DNA from: Methylocystis sp.
Lineage (GTDB): Bacteria; Pseudomonadota; Alphaproteobacteria; Rhizobiales; Beijerinckiaceae
Direction of reading: 5' to 3'
Assembly: GCA_022843405.1 (NCBI GenBank)
Contig: JALHNQ010000029.1
Coordinates: 1 to 42,284, forward strand
DNA: 42,284 nucleotides
Position numbers and translations under genes: made by a program. Below, piece by piece: positions 1 through 6,799 of this stretch. The notes beneath the pieces were generated by a model. It was not told the DNA's origin. It did not search any database and worked only from the letters and a program-made list of their open reading frames with translations. Numbering within the stretch: the first letter of the stretch is position 1; every line of letters starts with the position of its first letter.

Positions 1-142
1 TCTCGCCGCCTCCGGGCTGAGGGAGCCGCTCCCCATCGTTCGGGTAACCGACGCCTGCGCCATCCTCGGATATTGTGGTCCGGGCTTTCAAAGCCTGCAC
101 ATGAGTTTCGGCAAGCCTTGCGGCTTATCGAAGGGCTCATGC
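1..142 (+). other. Hairpin-rich edge region, possible 3' part of a structured RNA
   Basis: No convincing gene starts here. The DNA can fold into consecutive hairpins. One spans about 83-95 (GGCTT/AAGCC around a three-base loop). A longer one spans 100-141, with CATGAG/CTCATG outer arms, TTCG/CGAA middle arms and AAGCC/GGCTT around TTGC. Closely spaced stems of this kind suit a structured RNA entering from the left edge, but I could not match 6S, SRP, RNase P or tmRNA hallmarks. Frame 1 is open to 288, but it is arginine-rich, which is expected by chance at this GC content. The strand is a guess. Confidence 0.25.
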
Positions 143-288
143 GTCTCCGCGCAAAGGAGAGAAGCCCAGACCGGCGACGCGCCGCCGGACCAGGGAACGA
201 GGGTCGTTCGTCCCGCCGGATCCGTCCTTCGCCGGCGCCGCTCGACCCTGAGCCGCGCCCTCGCTTGACGAAGGCGGGAGGAGGATAG

Positions 289-509
289 GAATTTATTCAG
301 GGGATGTCAAGAGGGTCGATGGGGGGCGCGGGCGGCAGGCTGGAAGTCAACTCGCGTGGCCTTCGCGAGGAAAACGCCGTTTTCGATATTTGGCGCGCCG
401 CACGCCTGCATAGGGGTGTCGAAGCACAATAGAAAGTATACCATAAGCGGTTTTTTAACATTTATGCGCAGAAGAATTCGTCCATAATATAATTTAAGGA
501 GTTAGTGTA
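289..509 (+). promoter_or_regulatory. AT-rich promoter region upstream of the 510 gene
   Basis: From about 420 the composition turns clearly AT-rich, unlike most of the window. A TATAAT hexamer lies at about 488-493. It is followed by AAGGAG at 496-501, eight bases before the ATG at 510. The hexamer sits so close to the ribosome-binding site that it may only be part of an AT-rich leader. No clear -35 element is seen. Bases 289-420 hold nothing recognisable. Confidence 0.3.
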
Positions 510-1046
510 ATGGAGCACAGCAGCAATATAATACATTTACCTGCGCTTAATAATTCTAACGAATATCTTAAGGGCGGGGAGAAGAGAGAAGCGAAAGATG
601 ACTTACTTGGCGAAGCGGCGCGGCTAGAAGCTCAATATGGCCGCAATGCCTATTCGTCATACCTGCGCCAGCACAGAAAGCGTCCTGGAAAAGATCAGGC
701 GGCGGCGATCGGACGTCTACTTGGGGGGCGCGTCCGAGCGGACGATGGGACGATGCAGCCAAAGCTTTCACGCGGCGAACGTGACGTGCTTCGCGCGATC
801 AGAGATGAAAGACGGGACTGGTCGAGAAAATACAATCAAGCAAGGCGTTTGAAGCACGCCATGCGTTTGCTTGCCGACAACCACGATGATCCCTCAGAAG
901 TATTTCTTGCCTTTCAACAGGTATTCCCGAGGGAATCCCTTGGCGAAAAATTCCACGAGACGCTAAATTGGATGAAACGATTCGCTCTGGAGATTCATCG
1001 GCATGAGCAAGACGCGAGCTGCAAAAACGCGGGCGGAGATTCATGA
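510..1046 (+). CDS. Hypothetical protein, 178 aa
   Basis: I do not recognise this protein. It starts at an ATG with a strong AAGGAG site. It is hydrophilic and charged, with no signal peptide or membrane segment. The middle (about residues 85-125) is rich in Arg, Lys, Asp and Glu and looks helical, which would suit nucleic-acid or protein contact, but there is no catalytic motif. The last 44 bases overlap the start of the next gene in another frame, so the two are probably translated as a pair. Base composition falls below the window's GC level toward the start, which hints at acquired DNA. The reading frame is likely real; the function is unknown. Confidence 0.6.
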   Translation: MEHSSNIIHLPALNNSNEYLKGGEKREAKDDLLGEAARLEAQYGRNAYSSYLRQHRKRPGKDQAAAIGRLLGGRVRADDGTMQPKLSRGERDVLRAIRDERRDWSRKYNQARRLKHAMRLLADNHDDPSEVFLAFQQVFPRESLGEKFHETLNWMKRFALEIHRHEQDASCKNAGGDS

Positions 1047-1485
1047 GATAATTAACAATATGCCTGCAGAAGGCCGAACGAGCTTTGAAATTGTAAAACT
1101 TCTATTGAAGCGGAAGGGTAAAATCGTTCAGACTGAGTTTAGCGAAATACTCGAAATTGGCCTTACGAAAATAGTTGGCGATGTATTTCGTTGGCGTGCG
1201 GCTAAAGTGCCGGCCGCACAATTGGAACTTTTTGAAGTGTTCCGTATCCCCAAGACATATTCTATTCGTGAAGCAGGTAAAAAGCCTGTCCATAAAAAAC
1301 GTGAAGAAATGACCTTGCACGACGCTAGATTGTTCGTTGAGCAACATGAAACGCCGAGAACTCAATCTCGTGAGGTGGAAGAAGTCACTAGAGCTATCTT
1401 GTTCGCCGAGTCCGAAAAGGCCAAGCCGACCGATAAACTTGTCGATGTGTGGGAAAGGGCGAAAGGAAGCGGAAGTGGCGGCTAG
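1003..1485 (+). CDS. Hypothetical protein, 160 aa, AT-rich
   Basis: Not recognised. The ATG at 1003 lies inside the 3' end of the preceding gene, with a GGAG about 11 bases upstream, so the two probably form a coupled pair. The N-terminal 70 residues are lysine-rich and could form a small helical DNA-binding fold (for example TSFEIVKLLLKRKGKI), but no helix-turn-helix can be claimed. The C-terminal half is acidic and helical. There is no export signal. Codons here are much more A/T-ending than in neighbouring genes, which suggests horizontal origin. The stop codon sits in the loop of an 8-bp hairpin. Confidence 0.6.
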   Translation: MSKTRAAKTRAEIHEIINNMPAEGRTSFEIVKLLLKRKGKIVQTEFSEILEIGLTKIVGDVFRWRAAKVPAAQLELFEVFRIPKTYSIREAGKKPVHKKREEMTLHDARLFVEQHETPRTQSREVEEVTRAILFAESEKAKPTDKLVDVWERAKGSGSGG

Positions 1486-1497
1486 GCGAGCCGCCAC
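1475..1497. terminator. Hairpin over the stop codon of the 1003 gene
   Basis: GTGGCGGC (1475-1482) and GCCGCCAC (1490-1497) form a perfect 8-bp stem. The seven-base loop contains the TAG stop. Converging genes end on both sides, so a transcription-ending or mRNA-protecting role is plausible. There is no T-run on either strand, so it is not a classical intrinsic terminator. Confidence 0.35.
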
Positions 1498-1540
1498 GCG
1501 CAATCGCCCTTTCCAAAAATGTAAGAGTGCGGGCGGCGGC

Positions 1541-1738
1541 CTACTTTGAATTTCCGTCGCCCAAATTCCATAGCCGATCCAGCAGGATTTTCAGGTCGGC
1601 GTGGCAGCGTTCGATATTCTCTCGAATGACCACTCGATCGTCATGCGTCAGAGCATCCAGCCGAACGTTAAACCACTCGCGCCGGATCGTCTCCCGCAGC
1701 AATTCAATTTCTCGTATCAGTCTCTCCGCGTCAGTCAT
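1541..1738 (-). CDS. Hypothetical small protein, 65 aa
   Basis: Unrecognised, highly charged, probably all-helical protein rich in Glu, Arg and Leu with heptad-like spacing (for example AERLIREIELLRETIRR near the N terminus), so a short coiled coil is likely. The start ATG overlaps the stop of the upstream 56-aa frame as ATGA, the usual sign of translational coupling. It has no signal peptide and no catalytic motif. It lies convergent to the AT-rich pair on the other strand. The coupling and amphipathic pattern argue that it is expressed. Confidence 0.5.
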   Translation of the reverse strand: MTDAERLIREIELLRETIRREWFNVRLDALTHDDRVVIRENIERCHADLKILLDRLWNLGDGNSK

Positions 1739-1905
1739 TGCGCATGCCCATGTTCAGCGATGATCGCCGCTCGCGCCACGTCCGCGGCGATCTTGTCTCG
1801 CCTAAATATAGTGCGGCGTAGAAGCTGCGCTTGTCGCTTTGCTAGACAGCGCCGGGCAGCGGCCAATGCGCGCCTAAAGCACACGCTGCAGAACAGCGGC
1901 CGCAT
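1735..1905 (-). CDS. Hypothetical small protein, 56 aa, CxxC motif
   Basis: A frame too short for many gene finders. It is supported mainly by its end: the TGA overlaps the next gene's ATG as ATGA. The protein is very basic, with a CSVC motif near residues 6-9 and a third cysteine at about residue 20, followed by an Arg-rich helix (LAKRQAQLLRRTIFRRDK). A small zinc-binding or nucleic-acid-binding peptide is possible but unproven. The ATG at 1905 lies at the edge of a dispersed palindromic repeat, which may therefore have supplied the start or leader. Confidence 0.4.
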   Translation of the reverse strand: MRPLFCSVCFRRALAAARRCLAKRQAQLLRRTIFRRDKIAADVARAAIIAEHGHAQ

Positions 1906-1950
1906 GTTTCGAGACGGCGCCTGCGGCGCCTCCTCAGCATGAGGGCGCGA
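1903..1950. repeat. Dispersed palindromic repeat, type A (single arm)
   Basis: The sequence TTTCGAGAC, then a GGCGCC-TGC-GGCGCC hairpin, then CTCCTCAGCATGAGGGCG matches the right-hand arm of the larger element at 7311-7450. Such mosaic palindromes are common between genes in Hyphomicrobiales. Only one arm is present here. Confidence 0.6.
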
Positions 1951-1970
1951 ATAGGAGGGCGGTCGCCAGT

Positions 1971-2077
1971 GTCATTCCCGACAGGCCGAAGGCCTGATCG
2001 GGAATCCAGAGCACATTCGCGAATGATTAGTTTTTCTGGCTTCCCGATCGCGCGTTATGCGCGCGTCGGGAATGACA
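1971..2077. repeat. Dispersed palindromic repeat, type B
   Basis: A symmetric intergenic element. The outer arms are TCATTCCCGA near 1972 and TCGGGAATGA near 2066-2075. Inner arms read TCGGGAATCCAG and CTGGCTTCCCGA. Each half also carries its own small hairpin (CAGGCCGAAGGCCTG; CGCGCGTTATGCGCGCG). It resembles REP-like mobile palindromes rather than a terminator. It has no coding content. Confidence 0.65.
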
Positions 2078-2153
2078 GCGAGGCCCAATCCCAAGCGCGT
2101 GCGATGACAGCGTAGCTCCTGCTCGCCTCTTGACGCGCGCGTTGCGCAGCCAA

Positions 2154-2459
2154 TTAACCGCCCCGCTTTGATGGCGGTGCGCGTTTCGATCGACGTTGAC
2201 TTTCCGCATAAATTTTCGCCTCGGCGAACTGGTTTTCATGCCCCTTCATTTTCATGAAGTGCGCGCAATCCGACAGACAGTTCAGCAGTCGCGGAGACGC
2301 CTGGGGAAGCCTTGTGATCTGCTGAATCAATCTTGCGACAATTTTCTGGTTTGCGATGTCTTCGTCAGGCGGAACTTTTCCTGACGCCATAATATGCGAC
2401 GCAATCTGCAAAATGCTCTCTTCCGATATCTCGATATTTTGCTTGGGCGCCTCTGCCAC
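2154..2459 (-). CDS. Hypothetical protein, 101 aa
   Basis: Not recognised. It starts at GTG with AGGA about six bases upstream. The protein is soluble and mostly helical, with a Ser/Lys/Arg-rich C-terminal tail. Two cysteines lie in the middle, with His and Met nearby (CLSDCAHFMKMKG). There is no export signal. It is separated from the ferritin-like gene by only about 120 bases on the same strand, so it could be read through from that transcript. A link to iron or redox metabolism is only suggested by position. Confidence 0.55.
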   Translation of the reverse strand: MAEAPKQNIEISEESILQIASHIMASGKVPPDEDIANQKIVARLIQQITRLPQASPRLLNCLSDCAHFMKMKGHENQFAEAKIYAESQRRSKRAPPSKRGG

Positions 2460-2580
2460 TTATGATCCTACTGTCCGCCCAGGAGAGAATCTGCGACTCA
2501 GATCTCTATCACGGGCCTGGCTTTTCATTGTGACCCAAGGCCATCGCCTGCGCCGCGCCGACGGCGTCGACACGATGCGC

Positions 2581-3060
2581 TCAAGGATCGACCGTCAGTA
2601 TTTTCCCGGCCTTGTTCGCAGCGATCCATTTGTTGAGTTCGGCGACATGGCTGCGCTCCTCGGCGACAAACTCCTTAGCCAGAGCCTTGATCTCTGGATC
2701 GGTCGTCGCGTCGAGAACGCGCTGGTAATAGTCGAGCCCCGCCGTTTCGGCGTCGAGCGCGATATCGAGCGCCTGCTCGCGTCCCATGAACGGATCGGCC
2801 GCCCAAATGGCCGCCGTCTCCGGGCTCTCCAATTCGGGCCAAACGAATTCCTCCGGTTTCATCTTGGGTATGTCGCGAAAGCCGCCTCGGGCCCGCGCTT
2901 CCGCCAGATGGAGCCTGGAATATTCCGCCAATCGACGAAACAGTTTGCACACTTCGTGATTGCCGCCCGCCTCCATGGCGTCGGCCAACAGGGCGTAGCG
3001 GTTCGCCGCTTCGAGTTCGAGATTGATTGCGTAAGCCAGAAATTCCTCGACCGATTCCAT
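2581..3060 (-). CDS. Ferritin-like (rubrerythrin-type) protein, 159 aa
   Basis: A four-helix ferritin-like protein expected to hold a di-iron centre and act on oxygen, peroxide or iron in the cytoplasm. Candidate ligands are Glu15 (helix A), His51 with Glu54 (helix B), Glu105 (helix C) and Glu135-x-x-His138 (helix D). Helix B reads HLAE, the reverse order of the usual ExxH. Between helices B and C is a loop with EFVWPE and IWAADP. The protein is a clear paralogue of the C-terminal half of the next gene upstream, with the same spacing and signature segments (FLxYA, SRLHLAEA, IWAADP, EIxAxAKEFV). It has no rubredoxin domain. It probably shares a transcript with the fusion gene (94-bp gap). Exact chemistry is inferred. 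Confidence 0.85.
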   Translation of the reverse strand: MESVEEFLAYAINLELEAANRYALLADAMEAGGNHEVCKLFRRLAEYSRLHLAEARARGGFRDIPKMKPEEFVWPELESPETAAIWAADPFMGREQALDIALDAETAGLDYYQRVLDATTDPEIKALAKEFVAEERSHVAELNKWIAANKAGKILTVDP

Positions 3061-3154
3061 CCCACCCCTCGCTTTGTGATCGAATGCCCGAAGCGAGAGA
3101 CGGGCGCGACAGCGCCGTCTCCCGCCTCGGCTTGATATTGTTAGGCCGCCTCGC

Positions 3155-4060
3155 TCAAGCGTGGGCGCCCGGCGGGTTCTTTATGGTCCATTCTTCGCGC
3201 GTGATCCAGGCTTCGAGAATTTTGACGTGTTCAGCCTCTTCCTTGACGAACTCCTTGGCCATCGCTTCGATCTCGGGCGATTTGGTCTTGGCGACAACGG
3301 CGCGATAAAACTCATAGCCGCGGCGCTCGCCCTGCAGCGCGGCCTTCAATCCGTCGAGCCGCGACAGCGATGGATCGGCGGCCCAGATTTCGGTGCGCTC
3401 CGGGGTCGCATGATTTGGCCAGACGTAATCAGGCGGGATGACCTTGGTCAGGTCGATCGAACCGGCGCGCTTCTTGGCCTCGGCGAGATGCAGGCGCGAA
3501 AAGCCGGCGAGCTGCCGAAACAGTCTGGCGACTTCCTGATTGCCGCACGCCTCCATCATGGAGGCGAGTTCGTCGAAATGTATCGCCGCGTCCTCTTCGA
3601 CCTTGACCGCATATCCTAAAAATTCATCCACCGTGGCGATTTCGACGCCGCCAGTGAATCGTTTTGCGGCGTGGGTGATATGGGGTCCCTGCGCCGGCAA
3701 GGTTTGATCGCCCTCGAATTTGACGAGAATGTCTTCGTTGCGGACAAAGCATTGGCAAGCCAAGCGATAATGCGGCGGCATGTCGTTGACTTCGGCGGCC
3801 TCGATCTCGGCTTTGGTGATCTTGCCGAGCTGGCGCAACATTTCCTTTTCCTTCTCGGTCAGCGCAATTCCGTATTTTGGATTCTGGCTGAGATGCGTGA
3901 CTTCGACGAGGCAGGAGCCGCATTCGCCGTCCTGACAATCGAAGGGAATGGGAATTTTGTGGGCCTTGGCCACAGCCAAGATCGTGCCCCGGTCGCCGGC
4001 GATCGCATAAACAGTGACGTCTCGCGCAAGCGCGGGCGATGAAAATGTCACATTGGCCAC
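3155..4060 (-). CDS. FeSII (Shethna)-type [2Fe-2S] ferredoxin fused to a ferritin-like domain
   Basis: Residues 1-118 form a plant-type [2Fe-2S] domain with Cys42, Cys47, Cys50 and a downstream Cys102 or Cys104. The FSSP start, the CQDGxCGSCLV loop, the LTxKE stretch and the PPxYRLACQ end recall Azotobacter FeSII, which protects nitrogenase during oxygen stress; that match is from memory. Residues 140-290 form a ferritin-like domain (Glu155, His191/Glu194, Glu245, Glu275-x-x-His278) paralogous to the 159-aa neighbour. I chose the GTG at 4060 because AAAGGAGC lies at ideal spacing and the domain starts there; the frame stays open to 4312, but that extension resembles no family. The inferred role is oxygen protection or iron handling. 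No nif gene lies in the window. Confidence 0.85.
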   Translation of the reverse strand: MANVTFSSPALARDVTVYAIAGDRGTILAVAKAHKIPIPFDCQDGECGSCLVEVTHLSQNPKYGIALTEKEKEMLRQLGKITKAEIEAAEVNDMPPHYRLACQCFVRNEDILVKFEGDQTLPAQGPHITHAAKRFTGGVEIATVDEFLGYAVKVEEDAAIHFDELASMMEACGNQEVARLFRQLAGFSRLHLAEAKKRAGSIDLTKVIPPDYVWPNHATPERTEIWAADPSLSRLDGLKAALQGERRGYEFYRAVVAKTKSPEIEAMAKEFVKEEAEHVKILEAWITREEWTIKNPPGAHA

Positions 4061-4083
4061 AATATTCGCTCCTTTTGTCCGAT

Positions 4084-4099
4084 TGTCTGATCTCAGACA
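4084..4099. promoter_or_regulatory. 16-bp palindrome upstream of the FeSII-ferritin gene
   Basis: TGTCTGATCTCAGACA has perfect 7-bp arms around TC and lies 24-39 bases before the GTG start. That is where a repressor would cover the promoter or start of transcription. It formally fits the NifA site TGT-N10-ACA, but it is far closer to the gene than a NifA enhancer normally is, and I found no -24/-12 sigma-54 promoter nearby. A GntR- or LysR-type operator is equally possible. Confidence 0.45.
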
Positions 4100-4580
4100 T
4101 TTTCCCGCATCGGAAGGGGGATACGGGTCGAACGTAAGCTCTCCGGTGTTTTTCGGAGCGGCAGTTGAGCCCGTTATCTTGCCCGAGACTTTCGAAAGCA
4201 GAAGTCTCGCCATGTAATACGACTCGGCGTAGGGCTGATTGTCGCATGCATGCTGTATTGCAGATGCGAATGCGTTGATAGGGATAAGAATTTTTCGTGA
4301 CGAGACGCTCATTCAGCGCAAAGACAACCGACAAAGCCGAATGAATGACGCTCGTTTTAGAATGATTCAAATATTGCAGGCGTTGCTGCGCCTTGGCGGT
4401 TAAATCTCGCAAAGGAGAGACGCAGGAATTGACGTGCGAATCGGCAATGGCGCGCGTCATCTGCGTTTAGGTCGCGAGCGACGCGGCCTTTCGACAGCGA
4501 AGCTCTCGCCGCGCCCCTTGACTCGCCGCTTGCGCAGCCAATTTCACACAGATGCGCCCGGCGCAAGCGAGGGTAAGACA
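4100..4580. other. Intergenic region between divergent genes, promoters expected
   Basis: There is no credible gene in this stretch. It must hold the promoters of the FeSII-ferritin gene (leftward) and the 4581 gene (rightward). A TTGACT at about 4518-4523 is a reasonable -35 box for the rightward gene, though the matching -10 (ATTTCA) is poor. The 27 bases from 4517 closely match 2130-2156. No sigma-54 promoter or riboswitch is apparent. Confidence 0.4.
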
Positions 4581-4904
4581 ATGGCGATTTATCGTGTTCG
4601 CGAAGTCAAATTCATTGAGACCGAAGGCGGTCACGTCAAGCTGAAGCCGCTGCGCGAATATGAGCGCGAATCATCCGATGCGGCCGCCGTCATCGCCGAA
4701 GTCAGCCATTTCTTCGAAATGGAGCTCTCCAGCCCGAAGGCGCTCGACGTCGTCGATTTCGACGAGGTGATCATCCTCGACGAGAAGGGCGCGGTCGTTG
4801 CGCGCTTCGGCGTCGCCGATTTCTGGGTGCAGGAATGGAACGCCGTCGCCGCCAAGAGCGACGTCGTCAAGAGCGACTCCGCGCCAACCGCGCGCCCGGC
4901 CTAA
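4581..4904 (+). CDS. Hypothetical protein, 107 aa
   Basis: A small soluble acidic protein that I cannot place in a family. The first 90 residues alternate beta strands with one helix (KPLREYERESSDAAAVIAEV), then an IILDEKGAVVARF strand pair and a tryptophan-containing helix. The tail is Ala/Ser/Lys-rich and probably disordered. It lacks a signal peptide. The ATG at 4581 follows GAGGG at suitable spacing. It is divergent from the FeSII-ferritin gene, so the two may be co-regulated from the shared intergenic region, but that is positional inference only. Confidence 0.65.
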   Translation: MAIYRVREVKFIETEGGHVKLKPLREYERESSDAAAVIAEVSHFFEMELSSPKALDVVDFDEVIILDEKGAVVARFGVADFWVQEWNAVAAKSDVVKSDSAPTARPA

Positions 4905-4965
4905 CCGGGCGCGCAGCGAAACGCCGCTTCGCGCGCCGCCACCAACGGCATTGGTCAGCGATCGA

Positions 4966-5871
4966 TCAGCTTCGCCCGCATGTGCTGATGACGACCTCGA
5001 CGCGGCGGTTCTTCTCGCGGCCTTGCGGATTATCGGAGCCGTCGGCGTTTTGGTTCGGCGCGACAGGCTTCGTCTTGCCATAGCCGCGAATGGCGAGCTT
5101 CTCCGGCGCAAGACCGCGGCCGACGAGCGCATTTCGAACCGCCGAGGCTCGCCGTTCGCTGAGCTTCTGATTGTAGCTGTCCGTACCGACGCCGTCGGTA
5201 TGGCCTTCGACGATCGCCTTCTTCCCCGCGGTTGTTATCCGCTGCTCAAGCTCGGCGAGCGCGGGCGCTGCTTCAGCCCGCAAATCCGCATGGTCGAAAT
5301 CAAAGAGGAAGTCCGAGCCGACGCGCAGGCGCTCCTCGCATGTCGTCGTGATGACCTCTACCGCTTGCTGCGGCGGCGCAGACGAAGCGGCCTTTAGGCC
5401 CGCCATCGCCGGACAGGCTTGGTCTTTCGCCGAAGGGAAGGCCGAGCCGCCGATCAGCACGCAAAAGGCGCCGGTCTCTTCGCCCTCGACCGTGACGCGA
5501 AGAATGCGTCGCCCGGTGGAATCGATCGGAAAGCTCTTCGTCGTTTCGTCTTTCGCGCTCGACGCCGCGCGCACGAAGGTTGAACTCGCAACCGCGCCGG
5601 ACGCGTCAAGCAGCTCCAGCGTCAAGCGACGCTCGCCCTTCTCACGTCCGGCGATGAGGAGCTGCGTCAGGAGATCTCCCGGCGCGAGGTCGAGCGCGAC
5701 ATAATAGGAGCGCGGGCCGCTGGCGCCGGGAAGCGCGCCGGAGATCGCGCCGGTCGAAACGCTCGGCCGCATGATGGAGGTGGAAAGCTCCTCACTGAGC
5801 GCGACGGAGAGCGAACCGGCGACGCCGAGCGCGGCGATCAAAGCGGAGAGCTTCCGCATGGCGGCGCTCAC
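4966..5871 (-). CDS. Secreted OmpA-family protein with N-terminal repeat domain
   Basis: The 301-aa precursor has an N-terminal signal sequence. Residues about 35-145 form a beta domain that also occurs twice in the adjacent gene (SYYVALDLAPGDLLTQ, then FPIDSTGRRILRVTVEG). Residues about 190-295 form an OmpA C-terminal domain with GHTDGVGTDSYN, LSERRA and NRRVEVVI, which in this family binds peptidoglycan. The protein should therefore link an envelope-exposed beta module to the cell wall. The GTG start overlaps the previous stop as GTGA, implying coupling; the ATG four codons later is an alternative. It has no membrane beta-barrel of its own. Confidence 0.85.
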   Translation of the reverse strand: MSAAMRKLSALIAALGVAGSLSVALSEELSTSIMRPSVSTGAISGALPGASGPRSYYVALDLAPGDLLTQLLIAGREKGERRLTLELLDASGAVASSTFVRAASSAKDETTKSFPIDSTGRRILRVTVEGEETGAFCVLIGGSAFPSAKDQACPAMAGLKAASSAPPQQAVEVITTTCEERLRVGSDFLFDFDHADLRAEAAPALAELEQRITTAGKKAIVEGHTDGVGTDSYNQKLSERRASAVRNALVGRGLAPEKLAIRGYGKTKPVAPNQNADGSDNPQGREKNRRVEVVISTCGRS

Positions 5872-6695
5872 TTCTCCGCCAGGGCGTCTCCGCCGAATTC
5901 AATTTTGTAAGCGTTTGTCTCGGCGCCTTGTAGTGTGAGGCGCAGTACATGTCTGCCCGAACGATCGATGGCGAAGCTCTTCGTCGCGTCGGCGCTCGCG
6001 TCGGTGTGCGACAGATGATATTCCTGATCGACGCGTCCTTGATCGTTGAGTAACTCCAAAGAGGCCCATTTCCTTGCGCCGGGACGGCCCGTCAGCGTGA
6101 TCTGGGTCATCAGTTGCCCGGCTTTCAGATCGCCTGCGAAGTAATAATAGGACGTGGTTGGGCCGCCGGGAAATTTGCCGCTCGCGACGCCATTAGCGGG
6201 GATCGGCGTTGGATCCAGAAATGATGGGGAGTTGCCGGACGCCGCCTCCGCAGGCTGGCGGCTTGGCATCGCGGAGCCGCCGAGCGCGATGCGGAAGGCG
6301 CTCGCCTCTGGCCCTTCAGGCGTCACGCGGATGATGTAGCGGCCGCCCGAGTCGATCGGAAACACACGCGTCCCCTCTCTGCCGTCGTCGCTTGCGGTGA
6401 TGTAAAACGAGTCGCGCTTGGCGCCGGAACTGTCCAGCAGAGCGAGCGTGAGCGTCTTAAATTGGCCGCCGCCCCGGGCGGAAATCTGACTCGCGAGCGC
6501 GCCGGGCTTGAGATCGACGGCGAAATAATAGTTCTCTTGCCCGCCGCCGGTCGGATAGTTGCCGCTAACGACGCCGTTCGCAGGCAGAGCCGCAGGATTG
6601 AGCGCCGAGGTCGAAAAATCCTTTGCATAAACCTCGACAGGCAGAAGCGCGCTCAGAAGAATCGCTGAGACGAATTTGCGTTCGATCATCGTCAT
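5868..6695 (-). CDS. Secreted protein with two tandem beta domains, 275 aa
   Basis: A signal peptide (about residues 1-24) is followed by two copies of a module of roughly 110 residues. Each opens with ANGVxSGxxP, then YYFAxDLKxG, a strand-rich core, a FxIDxxGRxxxRxTxxG segment and an FGG/LGG end. The layout recalls pre-peptidase C-terminal (PPC)-type beta sandwiches, but this is a resemblance only. A third copy forms the N-terminal part of the downstream OmpA-like gene. The two genes overlap by four bases and are surely co-transcribed. It is likely periplasmic or surface-exposed; the ligand is unknown. Confidence 0.75.
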   Translation of the reverse strand: MTMIERKFVSAILLSALLPVEVYAKDFSTSALNPAALPANGVVSGNYPTGGGQENYYFAVDLKPGALASQISARGGGQFKTLTLALLDSSGAKRDSFYITASDDGREGTRVFPIDSGGRYIIRVTPEGPEASAFRIALGGSAMPSRQPAEAASGNSPSFLDPTPIPANGVASGKFPGGPTTSYYYFAGDLKAGQLMTQITLTGRPGARKWASLELLNDQGRVDQEYHLSHTDASADATKSFAIDRSGRHVLRLTLQGAETNAYKIEFGGDALAEK

Positions 6696-6799
6696 CTCCT
6701 CGGGTTCCGCTCCTAAGAGAGAGAAGCGCGGAACTCTAGGCCGAACACTTGTTCGCGAGATGTGCGATCTGACACAGATGCGTGTTCGGAGTGCGCGGG

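Noticed and set aside
1-288. Open frame from the left edge to a TAG at 286-288
   Set aside because: Arginine- and proline-rich, lacks family resemblance, and overlaps strong hairpins; open frames of this size are expected at high GC.
4084-4099. NifA enhancer site
   Set aside because: It matches TGT-N10-ACA but lies too near the start codon, with no -24/-12 promoter in view; kept only as a generic operator.
4061-4312. N-terminal extension of the FeSII-ferritin protein
   Set aside because: No ribosome site or family resemblance; the GTG at 4060 has an ideal site and starts exactly at the domain.
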